Of a stretch of DNA of 59,305 nt, positions 19,178-26,389 are shown piece after piece (the stretch's first letter is position 1; every line of letters begins with the position of its first letter). This DNA comes from JAXHUM01 sp034189325 (GTDB lineage Bacteria; Desulfobacterota; DSM-4660; Desulfatiglandales; Desulfatiglandaceae): assembly GCA_034189325.1 (NCBI GenBank), contig JAXHUM010000089.1:1-59305 (forward strand). Reading direction: 5' to 3'. A program made the position numbers and the translations under genes. The notes beneath the pieces are model-generated. The model saw only the letters and a program-made list of their open reading frames with translations. It was not told the DNA's origin and made no database searches.

Positions 19178-20395
19178 ATGAAAAGATATGGAGATTTCAT
19201 TACGAATGAGGAAGACAGGCTCTTTCTGGAGACCATTCGGAAGTACATCGACAAAGAGGTCATGCCGGTCCGTATCCAGTTGGATGAGGATTACGAGGTT
19301 TTTAAAAAGGCCTATTCCGGCCTGGTACAACTGGGTATCCAGAAACGGGGTTTTTCAAAAAGGTATGGAGGGCTTGAGATAAGGTCGGTGCCCACCATTT
19401 GTGCGATCACCGAAGAGATATCTCGGGCGGACAGCGGCCTCTCTTTGCACGCCTTGATTATTCCATGGACTCTGTCCGCGGCCATGGGGGCGCCCAACAG
19501 GGCCCTTATGGACAAATTCATCCCCATGTTTTGTGATGATACGCCGCGGTGCGGTTGCTTGGCGATTACCGAGCCTGCCGGAGGATGCAATATCGAGGAT
19601 GGGGCCGAGCATGGCCTGACGATTCGCACCCATGCCAGACTGGAGGGTGACGAGTGGGTCATTAATGGTGAAAAGATGTGGCCAAGTGGTGCCGGTGTTG
19701 CCGACCTCTACTGTGTGGTCTGCACTACCGATCCCAAACAGAAGGAGGAGGGGGTGGCGCTCATCTATGTGCCCAAGGATGCTCCCGGCCTTTCCTTCGG
19801 CAAACCGGAAGAGAAGATGGGGATGAGAGTTACCGATGTTAATGCCGCCATCTATTTTGATGATGTGAGGGTGCCTAAAGAATACAGGGCCGGTGGCCCC
19901 GGAGTGGACTGGAACCTCTTCAGGAGTAATATCAGCTGGGGCCGCCTGACCAGTGCCCCCATGGTCCTTGGAAATGCCCAGGCCGTGCTGGAGATTGTGG
20001 TGGATTATTGCGGCACCCGGTTTTACGGTGGAAAATCCGTCAGGAACCACTCACTGCAAGCCGCTATGATTGCTGATATGGCGATCGGTATAGAATCGGC
20101 TCGAGCCTTTTATCTCTCGGTGGCGGCCATGTTCAACAACCGCAAGAGATTCGGTAACCCTGGAGATGACTACCTTTTGGCACGGTCCAGCGCCTGTAAG
20201 GTGCAGTCCTGTGATGTCACCGAAATGGTATGCAACAGGGCCATGGAATTAATGGGGTCCTACGGCTATTCCAAGGAATACCATGTGGAAAAGTACCTGA
20301 GGGACAGCAAGATCGTCCAATTGTGGTTAGGGGGAGGCCAGTTAGGCCGTTTGGACGTTGCCCAGGGTTATTACCCCTATACCGAGAGTAATTGA
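19178..20395 (+). CDS. Acyl-CoA dehydrogenase-fold flavoprotein with unusual active-site segment
   Basis: A 405-residue protein with the complete ACAD layout: an N-terminal helical domain with EEISRADSGLSLH (79-91), a middle beta domain with CLAITEPAGGCNI and GEKMWPSGAGVADLY, and a C-terminal helical domain. ACADs are FAD enzymes that introduce an alpha-beta double bond into acyl-CoAs. Where medium-chain enzymes carry the catalytic base in Y-E-G-T..IQR, this protein reads QLWLGGGQLGRLD, so that Glu is replaced by Leu. No obvious isovaleryl-type Glu is seen in the segment before APMVLGNAQAVLE either. It may use another base or do another reaction. It follows the racemase gene and GGGGGGACC precedes the ATG. 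Confidence 0.85.
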   Translation: MKRYGDFITNEEDRLFLETIRKYIDKEVMPVRIQLDEDYEVFKKAYSGLVQLGIQKRGFSKRYGGLEIRSVPTICAITEEISRADSGLSLHALIIPWTLSAAMGAPNRALMDKFIPMFCDDTPRCGCLAITEPAGGCNIEDGAEHGLTIRTHARLEGDEWVINGEKMWPSGAGVADLYCVVCTTDPKQKEEGVALIYVPKDAPGLSFGKPEEKMGMRVTDVNAAIYFDDVRVPKEYRAGGPGVDWNLFRSNISWGRLTSAPMVLGNAQAVLEIVVDYCGTRFYGGKSVRNHSLQAAMIADMAIGIESARAFYLSVAAMFNNRKRFGNPGDDYLLARSSACKVQSCDVTEMVCNRAMELMGSYGYSKEYHVEKYLRDSKIVQLWLGGGQLGRLDVAQGYYPYTESN

Positions 20396-20417
20396 GGAGG
20401 CATCATCCGACTTCTCA

Positions 20418-20447
20418 AAATCCGGGGGAATGAAACCCCCCGGATTT
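20418..20447 (+). terminator. Strong hairpin after the acyl-CoA dehydrogenase gene
   Basis: An 11-bp stem, AAATCCGGGGG with CCCCCGGATTT, around an 8-base loop, 22 bp after the stop codon. There is no T-tract beyond the three T of the stem end, so it may terminate weakly or protect the 3' end of the transcript. Confidence 0.55.
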
Positions 20448-20533
20448 GACACCCATCAACGCGACCTCTTTCCGTCCGGACCCCTTGAGAATTTGCCTGA
20501 TCCGGTCTTGGAGAAGATTTTGTCCAAAATTGG

Positions 20534-20563
20534 TGAGTTTTTCCCCGAAATTGGTGTCTAATA
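20534..20563 (+). promoter_or_regulatory. Candidate ECF-type promoter, copy A (sigma gene)
   Basis: TGAGTTTTT at 20534-20542 and GGTGTCTAATA at 20553-20563. The same two blocks with the same spacing (22 bp from the first T to the G of GTCTAA) occur at 22087-22116. The blocks resemble the GGAACTT / GTCTAA pattern of group IV sigma factors. It lies at or just inside the apparent 5' end of the sigma gene. Confidence 0.45.
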
Positions 20564-21171
20564 GAGAAAGCATAGGTCTGTCCGACGAAGGGACCTTGAT
20601 TCCACTTCTCAAAAAGGGGGATGAGGAGGCCTTCAGATATCTTCTGAACCAGTATCAAACGAAATTATTCGGCATTGCCTACGGTATCACTTCGGATAGA
20701 GAAGAGAGCCTCGATATTGTCCAGGATGTTTTTGTTAAGGTTTTTCAACATATTGGGGCTTTTAGAGGAGAGTCGGGGCTTGCCACGTGGATCTATCGCA
20801 TTGCTGTGAATCAGTCTCTCAACTGGCAGAGGAGATGGAAGCGGAAGTTTGGATGGCGCCACAGGCCTCTGGGGGATGAGGCAAATGATGATAATCAGGG
20901 GCTGATCCTCAAAGATCCTAGTCCGCAAGCGGTTTATGAACAAAAGGAACTTGAAACGGTTTTGAGAGAAGGCCTGAAAGGGCTGCCTGCGGAGGCAAGG
21001 GTCGTGTTTGTGCTTAATGAGGTGGAAGGCCTTTCATACGATGAGATTGCAGACGTGCTGAAGATAAAGAAAGGCACTGTCAGTTCGAGGCTCTACTACG
21101 CCAGAAAAAAACTGAGAAAGAGCTTGGAAAAATACATGGAGGAGGGGAATGAAGAGGAGCAAGGCCTGTGA
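20554..21171 (+). CDS. ECF (group IV) RNA polymerase sigma factor, RpoE-like
   Basis: A sigma70-family regulator of about 205 residues. Region 2 is clear: LIPLLKKGDEEAFRYLLNQYQTKLF, then the DIVQDVFVKVFQHIGAFRGES block with the conserved D..Q..F, and ATWIYRIAVNQSLNWQR. Region 4 follows: LPAEARVVFVLNEVEGLSYDEIADVLKIKKGTVSSRLYYARKKL, the helix-turn-helix that reads the -35 box. The start is uncertain. GTG 20554 is used here but has no ribosome site and overlaps the candidate promoter, so a later TTG or CTG (20578-20596) is possible. The gene overlaps its anti-sigma gene by 23 bp, a coupled pair that senses an envelope signal. Confidence 0.9.
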   Translation: MSNRESIGLSDEGTLIPLLKKGDEEAFRYLLNQYQTKLFGIAYGITSDREESLDIVQDVFVKVFQHIGAFRGESGLATWIYRIAVNQSLNWQRRWKRKFGWRHRPLGDEANDDNQGLILKDPSPQAVYEQKELETVLREGLKGLPAEARVVFVLNEVEGLSYDEIADVLKIKKGTVSSRLYYARKKLRKSLEKYMEEGNEEEQGL

Positions 21172-21619
21172 TTCCATGCTGTTGAGCCGTCACATGGACG
21201 GAGAGCTTTCTCCGGCTGAATATGATTGGCTCATGTCGCATCTTGCAGCATGTCCTGACTGTCAGGAAGAACTCCGACAAAATGAGGCCCTTCGGACCCT
21301 TTATAAGAGTGATCTGGCAGAAGAGCGATCGCAGGTCTCTTTCCAAGGCCTTGAAAGGAAGGTGCTTAAGCAGGTATCTCAGAAGAGGCTCTCCTGGTGG
21401 ATGCGCCATAAAGAGTTGTTTTTTTCGAAGAAGCTTCTGATCCCTGCAACGGCGATGGCCGCCATGGTTCTCCTCTTTTTCTCCTTAATAAGACAGCCTC
21501 TCCTTCCTCCGGACCCAAGTGCGATTATCACCTCTCTTTCTGGAGACATGACCTCTGTGATTGTCTTAGAAACACCTAAAACGCGCCAGACCATTATCTG
21601 GTTTAACGAGGCCTCATGA
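21149..21619 (+). CDS. Zinc-finger (zf-HC2) transmembrane anti-sigma factor
   Basis: A 156-residue partner of the sigma factor. The zinc-binding anti-sigma motif is His31-x3-Cys35-x2-Cys38 in MSHLAACPDCQEEL. One transmembrane helix lies at about 93-113 (LLIPATAMAAMVLLFFSLI) and a short periplasmic tail follows. Such ZAS proteins hold the sigma factor at the membrane until an envelope or redox signal releases it. The ATG lies within the end of the sigma gene, and AGGAGGGG precedes it. The stop overlaps the next frame as ATGA. No protease gene for regulated cleavage is nearby. Confidence 0.9.
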   Translation: MKRSKACDSMLLSRHMDGELSPAEYDWLMSHLAACPDCQEELRQNEALRTLYKSDLAEERSQVSFQGLERKVLKQVSQKRLSWWMRHKELFFSKKLLIPATAMAAMVLLFFSLIRQPLLPPDPSAIITSLSGDMTSVIVLETPKTRQTIIWFNEAS

Positions 21620-21636
21620 TTGTTGGGGAGTCTGGA

Positions 21637-22089
21637 ATGAAGGCAAAAAGGTTCCCATTTATCACTTTGTCCCTTGCTGTTGCGATTATCGCTTTGAGCA
21701 CGATCGCCAGGGCAGGGCCGAGGATCCATATTGAGGCTGTCACGATTCTCGCCTCTCACGATTCCAGCCCCCGTGATCGTCGTTTATCCGGACTGATCAA
21801 CGAGCTGGAGTCTGTCTTTCGTTACTCATCCTACAGACAGATCAGTCATGACAAGATGAATCTCGCCATAGGAGACACAGGAGTCGTCCCTCTTCCCGGT
21901 AGGAGACAATTGAAAATCACTCCTATCAGAGTGAGTGGGAAGAGGGCGGAGCTGAGAGTGGTGATTTTCAAAAGAGGACAACAGGTCTTTCAGACCGTCA
22001 TTCAACTCCTAAACGGCGGGCGGATGACCGTGGGAGGCCCCAAGCATAAAAAAGGTTATCTTCTTTTCAATATCTCCAGTTCATTTTGA
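21637..22089 (+). CDS. Small exported protein of the ECF operon, function unknown
   Basis: About 150 residues with a Sec signal peptide (hydrophobic core ITLSLAVAIIALSTI, cleavage near ARA-G). The mature part is basic and looks all-beta: RIHIEAVTILASHDSS, INELESVFRYSSYRQIS, and a closing GYLLFNISSSF. ATG 21637 is preferred over 21616 because GGGGAG lies before it and the signal peptide then has normal length. It is translated from the sigma/anti-sigma transcript. I do not recognise a named family. A periplasmic sensor or effector for the sigma pathway is plausible from position alone. Confidence 0.7.
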   Translation: MKAKRFPFITLSLAVAIIALSTIARAGPRIHIEAVTILASHDSSPRDRRLSGLINELESVFRYSSYRQISHDKMNLAIGDTGVVPLPGRRQLKITPIRVSGKRAELRVVIFKRGQQVFQTVIQLLNGGRMTVGGPKHKKGYLLFNISSSF

Positions 22090-22116
22090 GTTTTTTTCAA
22101 AATGTGGTGTCTAATA
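22087..22116 (+). promoter_or_regulatory. Candidate ECF-type promoter, copy B
   Basis: TGAGTTTTT at 22087-22095 and GGTGTCTAATA at 22106-22116, with the same block spacing as at 20534-20563. It lies 30 bp before the start codon of the His/Trp/Tyr-rich exported protein, in a natural promoter position. Confidence 0.5.
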
Positions 22117-22145
22117 ATCTAAACACCGTGATAAGGAGGTAGAAA

Positions 22146-22583
22146 ATGAAAAACAGAAACCTAGGATTTGTATTCGCTGCGTTGTTGCTCTCTTTTTCCC
22201 TTGCTTCATCATCCGCCTGGGCCGGTTCCAGACATAACGGTCGATTAGAAGGGATAGCCATAGGTGTAGGCGCTGCCATTATAGGAGGTGCACTCCTCCA
22301 TCATTATTCTCATGACCACCATACCACTGTCCATTATCATTCCAGTACACCCCCTTATTATGATCCCCCTCCATGGGGACACTGGGAGATAAAAAGGATA
22401 TGGATTGCCCCAACGCATAAGAGGTACTGGCTACCTGGTCATCATAATCACAGGGGTTACTGGGTCCCAGGCAGGTGGGCCTATCGGGTCGATCGTCCCG
22501 GTTTTTGGAAAGAAAAAAGGATCTGGGTGTCGGATGGCCCAAGAAAACGCAGACCGCCTTATTACTATACCGGCCGGTATTAG
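22146..22583 (+). CDS. Exported His/Trp/Tyr-rich repeat protein, likely ECF target
   Basis: A 145-residue protein with a signal peptide (about 1-26, ending AWA) and an excellent AAGGAGGT before the ATG. After a short Gly/Ala hydrophobic stretch (37-51) comes a histidine cluster HHYSHDHHTTVHYH. Imperfect repeats of the form YW.PG.. / GYWVPGRW / PGFWKEKRIWV follow, resembling YXWGXW-type envelope proteins. The tail is Arg/Pro/Tyr-rich. The His cluster could bind metal. A private promoter motif identical in form to that of the sigma gene suggests it is a direct target of the sigma factor. The function of the family is unknown to me. Confidence 0.78.
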   Translation: MKNRNLGFVFAALLLSFSLASSSAWAGSRHNGRLEGIAIGVGAAIIGGALLHHYSHDHHTTVHYHSSTPPYYDPPPWGHWEIKRIWIAPTHKRYWLPGHHNHRGYWVPGRWAYRVDRPGFWKEKRIWVSDGPRKRRPPYYYTGRY

Positions 22584-22622
22584 TAGTGAGAGCCTGATGC
22601 TTAAACCATTGGCATGTTTCTA

Positions 22623-22659
22623 GGCACTGAAGCAGGGACCTGGCATCCCCTCCAGTGCC
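22623..22659 (+). terminator. Nested hairpin after the ECF cluster
   Basis: GGCACTG (22623-22629) pairs with CAGTGCC (22653-22659), and an inner GGGA/TCCC stem lies in the loop. It is 40 bp past the last ECF-cluster stop codon. There is no T-tract, so termination is only a suggestion. Confidence 0.35.
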
Positions 22660-22696
22660 GGGAGACAGGGATGTGAGGACTTGAAAAGCAAGATTA

Positions 22697-22838
22697 GAGA
22701 CCTTTGAAAAATGCTCGATTTTGTTCAAGTGCAAGGAAGGCGAAAATTTTAACCGGAGGAATATATTGAATATTTCGAGGATTAAAATGTGAACCTGACA
22801 CCGCAATTGGGCAAAAGGGGGCGTTTTGCAAAGGTCTC
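22697..22838. repeat. 142-bp MITE-like element with terminal inverted repeats
   Basis: The ends are GAGACCTTTG (22697-22706) and its exact complement CAAAGGTCTC (22829-22838); counting one extra base, the pairing extends by AAAA/TTTT. The inside is non-coding. A diverged copy of most of the element is at the right edge of the window (59198-59305), sharing blocks such as CATTTTGTTC-like DNA, CAAGGAAGGCG and TGAATATTTCGAGGAT. It lies between the ECF cluster and the convergent rdgB gene. No transposase is in the window, so it would need to be moved in trans. Confidence 0.72.
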
Positions 22839-22870
22839 GATCATGGAACATCTCTGGGAAATAGGCTCGT

Positions 22871-23524
22871 CTAAAAAGGCTCCTCCGCTAAACGCTGGGC
22901 AAGCCATACAAGGACCTTATCAAACTCCGTTTTCAGTTCCGCCAATGCCTTCCCGCGGTGACTGACGCTGTTTTTTTCCTCCTGGGTCATCTGGGCAAAG
23001 GTCTTTTTCAGAGGAGGATAATAGAAAAGGGGATCATAACCAAACCCCTCGGTGCCTATGGCCTCTTTTGTGATAACGCCGTCACAAACCCCCTCATAGA
23101 TCAGCGCAGGCCCTCTAGGTACTGCGATGGCAATAACGCACATGAAGGAGGCATCCCTGTTTTCGTGGCCCTTCAATGCCTCAAGCAGTTTCGCGTTGTT
23201 CTTCTCGTCAGTGGCCCCATTTCCTGCGTAACGGGCGGAGTGTACGCCCGGCTTCCCTCCGAGCGCCTTTACAATCAGCCCTGAATCATCGGCAATAGCC
23301 GGAAAGCCGAGGACCTTCGCCGTGAAGCTCGCCTTTTTGTAAGCGTTATCCTCAAAGGTTTCTCCGTCCTCCTCAACGGGCGGAATCGGACCAAAGTCGT
23401 TGAGACCTTTGATTTCAATGTCAAAGCCGTCAAGGAGACTCCTAAGCTCGGAGATTTTTCCCTCGTTCCGAGTTGCCAAGACCAAGTGTCGATCGATGTT
23501 TTTCGGTTTTCCAGAATCAGCCAT
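22871..23524 (-). CDS. rdgB: XTP/dITP diphosphatase (Ham1/RdgB family)
   Basis: A 217-residue house-cleaning pyrophosphatase that removes ITP, dITP and XTP from the nucleotide pool. Family blocks are clear: LVLATRNEGKISELRSLL near the N-terminus, ETFEDNAYKKASFTAK, the active-site strand PAIADDSGLIVKALGGKPGVHSARYAG, TEGFGYDPLFYYP, and the C-terminal SHRGKALAEL. Length is normal. It begins only 10 bp after the stop of the oxidoreductase gamma-subunit gene, so it appears to be the last gene of that catabolic operon. Confidence 0.96.
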   Translation of the reverse strand: MADSGKPKNIDRHLVLATRNEGKISELRSLLDGFDIEIKGLNDFGPIPPVEEDGETFEDNAYKKASFTAKVLGFPAIADDSGLIVKALGGKPGVHSARYAGNGATDEKNNAKLLEALKGHENRDASFMCVIAIAVPRGPALIYEGVCDGVITKEAIGTEGFGYDPLFYYPPLKKTFAQMTQEEKNSVSHRGKALAELKTEFDKVLVWLAQRLAEEPF

Positions 23525-23534
23525 TCAACAGTCG

Positions 23535-24095
23535 TCAATTTGCGAGGGCCAAGCCGGCCTGGAAGGCCTCGCTACAGGAGGCGACGATCTTTTCCTTGCC
23601 TTCGCCTCCGAATCTAGTCGCAATGATATCCAAAATCGATTCCTTTGAGACCAAGCCGGTTGTACCTATATAGGCACCCAGCATCACCAGGTTGGCATTT
23701 TTTATGCTTCCTAGTCTCTTGGCCTCCTCTATGGCACTGATATATCTCACGTCCACGTTGTCGCTGTCAACCCTGTTGTCGTCATTGACGCCCGAGGTCT
23801 CTATCAGCATCATGCCGTCCGGTTTGACCCTATCCTTAAATGCCGCAATTCTTGTGGCACCCAGGACCATGACCGCGGAACTGGTGTATATGACCGGCGA
23901 AGAAATCCTGTCGTGAGAGAATATGATACAGCATTCACTGTCTCCTCCCCGCATCATTGTTGCGTAACTGGGAAACCATGCAACATTTTCATATTCAGCG
24001 AGAGCAGCATCTGCCAGGATATTCCCAATGGTCACAATACCCCATCCACCAACGCCCGCAATAAGCAATTCTCCCCTTCTTGTATTCCCCTCCAT
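23535..24095 (-). CDS. 2-oxoacid:ferredoxin oxidoreductase, gamma subunit
   Basis: A 186-residue subunit of the pyruvate/2-oxoacid ferredoxin oxidoreductase family (POR_C-type domain). The Gly-rich start ELLIAGVGGWGIVTIGNILADAAL and YATMMRGGDSECCIIFS are the family's standard landmarks. It forms part of the alpha-beta-gamma complex that decarboxylates a 2-oxoacid to an acyl-CoA and reduces ferredoxin. GGAGGAAAC precedes the ATG. It lies 98 bp after the beta gene in the same direction. Confidence 0.93.
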   Translation of the reverse strand: MEGNTRRGELLIAGVGGWGIVTIGNILADAALAEYENVAWFPSYATMMRGGDSECCIIFSHDRISSPVIYTSSAVMVLGATRIAAFKDRVKPDGMMLIETSGVNDDNRVDSDNVDVRYISAIEEAKRLGSIKNANLVMLGAYIGTTGLVSKESILDIIATRFGGEGKEKIVASCSEAFQAGLALAN

Positions 24096-24193
24096 GTTTC
24101 CTCCTCATGAATAGGGTTTTAGTTTGCATGAACACAAAAACCAATAGTAAAGGTCGAACTTCTGCCGTGTGATAGAACGACGATGCCGACTAT

Positions 24194-24970
24194 TTACTTT
24201 CGGGTCTGTCCATTCGTGAACTCGCCAAGCGGATACTCCTTCATGACCGTGTCATCGATCCATTTGGCGGCGTCTCCCGGCGTCATATGCCAATTCACAG
24301 GGCATGCTGAGAGGACTTCCAGAAAACCGAGCCCTTCCCCATCTATCTGTTTTTGGATGGCCCGTTTCGCATATTTTTTTGTACGCTGGTAATTGGCCGC
24401 ACTGCTGACCGAACCCCGGGCGCTGTAAGAAACCCCCTGTATGGTGGACAACATTTCCGGCACATGCAGTGGGAACCCATGAGACTGGGAATCCCTCCCA
24501 CCGGGAGTTGTCGTGGTGACCTGGTCGAGCAGGGTTGTCGGGGCCATTTGTCCTCCCGTCGTCCCATAGTTGACATTGTTGCACATAAACACGGTGATCT
24601 TGTCCGCCCTGGCCGCTGAATTCACCAGATACCCGGCCCCAATGGCGGCGCAGTCTCCATCACCCTGGATAGTGAACACAATCGCGTCATCATAGTTTGC
24701 GTGCTTTATACCGGCTGCAACAGAGGGCGAGGAACCGTGGGCGCAAAAGGCCATATCGATTTTTGTTCCAAAAAAGGCCATGCCCGTACATCCGACGCCC
24801 ACAACGACAATCGCCTTATCAATGACATCTAACTCCTCAAGGGCGCTCATAATCATGCCGCAGACAATAGGGCTGCCGCAGCCGGCACATGCCGGATTAG
24901 GCATATTCGAACGATAGCGACGGGGATCATAGATCTTTTCTTTCTTCCGAGCACTCACTTGTTCACTCAT
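24194..24970 (-). CDS. 2-oxoacid:ferredoxin oxidoreductase, beta (TPP-binding) subunit
   Basis: A 258-residue subunit carrying the thiamine-diphosphate site: TIQGDGDCAAIGAGYL, then FMCNNVNYGTTGGQMAPTT, the usual GDGD...N-x-x-YG-x-TGGQ motif. Conserved Cys residues in PNPACAGCGSP and VGVGCTGM fit ligands for the [4Fe-4S] cluster found in the beta subunit of this family. Its start overlaps the alpha-subunit stop by four bases (ATGA). The alpha subunit resembles the VorA/KorA group more than pyruvate-specific enzymes, so branched-chain 2-oxoacids or 2-oxoglutarate are likely substrates. The precise specificity is open. Confidence 0.94.
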   Translation of the reverse strand: MSEQVSARKKEKIYDPRRYRSNMPNPACAGCGSPIVCGMIMSALEELDVIDKAIVVVGVGCTGMAFFGTKIDMAFCAHGSSPSVAAGIKHANYDDAIVFTIQGDGDCAAIGAGYLVNSAARADKITVFMCNNVNYGTTGGQMAPTTLLDQVTTTTPGGRDSQSHGFPLHVPEMLSTIQGVSYSARGSVSSAANYQRTKKYAKRAIQKQIDGEGLGFLEVLSACPVNWHMTPGDAAKWIDDTVMKEYPLGEFTNGQTRK

Positions 24971-26040
24971 GTCAGCCTTTTCACCTCCTTAAAAATGGTT
25001 TCGGGAAATATCATGCCTAATTCGCCATCGACATGCCTGGCGGACATCCCCAAGAAGTCAATCCGACTCTTGCCCTCCACGCCCAGCTTCACATCCTCCA
25101 GCAGTTGGCCCATACTATCTTCTACAACAAGGAACCTGGACCCTTTCGAGGCCTTTTCGTTCAGTACGGCATACGGAAAAGGCCACAAGGTGACGGGCTG
25201 TATCAATCCGACTTTCAAGCCCTCGCTCCGGGCCATATTAACCGCCTCTTCAGCACAACGTGCCACGTATCCGTAGGCGATCAGCAGCAGATCGGCGTCA
25301 TCCGCCTCGTAGGTTTTGAATCTGACTTCTGTTTCACTGATTCTGTTGTACTTCTCATGAAGTTGCTCGACAACGGTCTTGTAAATGGGAGGAATCAGGC
25401 CTCTTGTGGAATGAATCTGATCGAATCGTCCATCCTTTTTGCCGAATCCCGTCAATGCCCAGTCCTTCGGAGGGAGACCATCATATTCTATGGGGTCCGC
25501 ATTGATGTATTCAGCGATCTGAATCAGTATCCCATCCGCCAGGACCACAGTCAAAATCCTGTGTTTGTCGGCAAGATAAAAGGCCAGCTGCATCAAGTCA
25601 TGGCATTCCTGCACGGAGGATGGGGCAAGGACGATGTTCTTGTATCCCCCATGCCCTCCCCGGGTGGCGTTGAGATAATCGGTCTGGGCGTGGCGAGTGG
25701 TGCCCTGTCCGGGACCTCCTCTCTGAACATCAACGATCACGCAGGGGAGTTCACACATACTGATGTGAGAGATCGTCTCCTGCATCAGTCCCCAACCGGG
25801 ACTCGAAGTGGACGTCATGACCCTGACTCCTGCGGCAGCAGCTCCGAAGACCATGGAAGCCGATGATGACTCACTCTCGGTCTGGACGAAACGTCCGCCT
25901 CTCTTAGGCAACTCACGGGCAAAAAACTCGGTGATCTCGTTTTGGGGCGTAATGGGGTACCCGAAAAAATGCCGGCAGCCTGCATTGAGCGCCCCATAGC
26001 CAACAGCGTCATAGCCATGAATGAAGAGCTTGTTTCCCAT
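24967..26040 (-). CDS. 2-oxoacid:ferredoxin oxidoreductase, alpha subunit
   Basis: A 357-residue subunit with the domain I start HGYDAVGYGALNAGCRHFFGYPITPQNEI, the YPITP motif of this family, TESESSSASMVFGAAAAGVRVMTSTSSPG, and the VDVQRGGPGQGT block. The C-terminal half is the transketolase-type domain (LLIAYGYVARCAEEAV). It binds substrate and CoA in the complex. GGAGGG precedes the ATG. It is the first gene of an alpha-beta-gamma-rdgB operon transcribed leftward from the 350-bp gap at 26041-26389. The enzyme would couple 2-oxoacid oxidation to reduced ferredoxin. Confidence 0.94.
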   Translation of the reverse strand: MGNKLFIHGYDAVGYGALNAGCRHFFGYPITPQNEITEFFARELPKRGGRFVQTESESSSASMVFGAAAAGVRVMTSTSSPGWGLMQETISHISMCELPCVIVDVQRGGPGQGTTRHAQTDYLNATRGGHGGYKNIVLAPSSVQECHDLMQLAFYLADKHRILTVVLADGILIQIAEYINADPIEYDGLPPKDWALTGFGKKDGRFDQIHSTRGLIPPIYKTVVEQLHEKYNRISETEVRFKTYEADDADLLLIAYGYVARCAEEAVNMARSEGLKVGLIQPVTLWPFPYAVLNEKASKGSRFLVVEDSMGQLLEDVKLGVEGKSRIDFLGMSARHVDGELGMIFPETIFKEVKRLT

Positions 26041-26389
26041 ATTAATCCCTCCTGTTGTGAACGACCATATGACAATTCGTCAACGTTTTTTGATTTTTTG
26101 ATGGAAAGGGCCGGATTGGAAGCTAAGTAACGCGCAAGGCCTCATCGAGGGTACCCCCCAAGATCTGAATTCGTTAAAAGCAAAAGGAGTAAACGAGCAA
26201 CCGTTGAACACTGTTCATTTACCCTCCATCTCCAGATGAGAAAAGAAAAAAATCTTAAAGGAGAAGATGATGCCTGAGGTTATGGCCGTCGCATACCCCC
26301 CTCCTAAAAAGGTCGGTGAGCCTGCAACACTCTCAATTACCATCATCGATGGATGGGTAAAGGCGTTAGGGATTCATCATTTCTGGTTG
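26041..26389. other. Promoter-bearing gap upstream of the 2-oxoacid oxidoreductase
   Basis: A 350-bp gap. It contains a perfect short dyad TGAACA-C-TGTTCA at 26205-26217, which could be an operator. A plus-strand AAAGGAG followed by ATGATG at 26267 would open a 117-codon frame running antisense into the flavoprotein gene. No gene is called. Confidence 0.4.
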
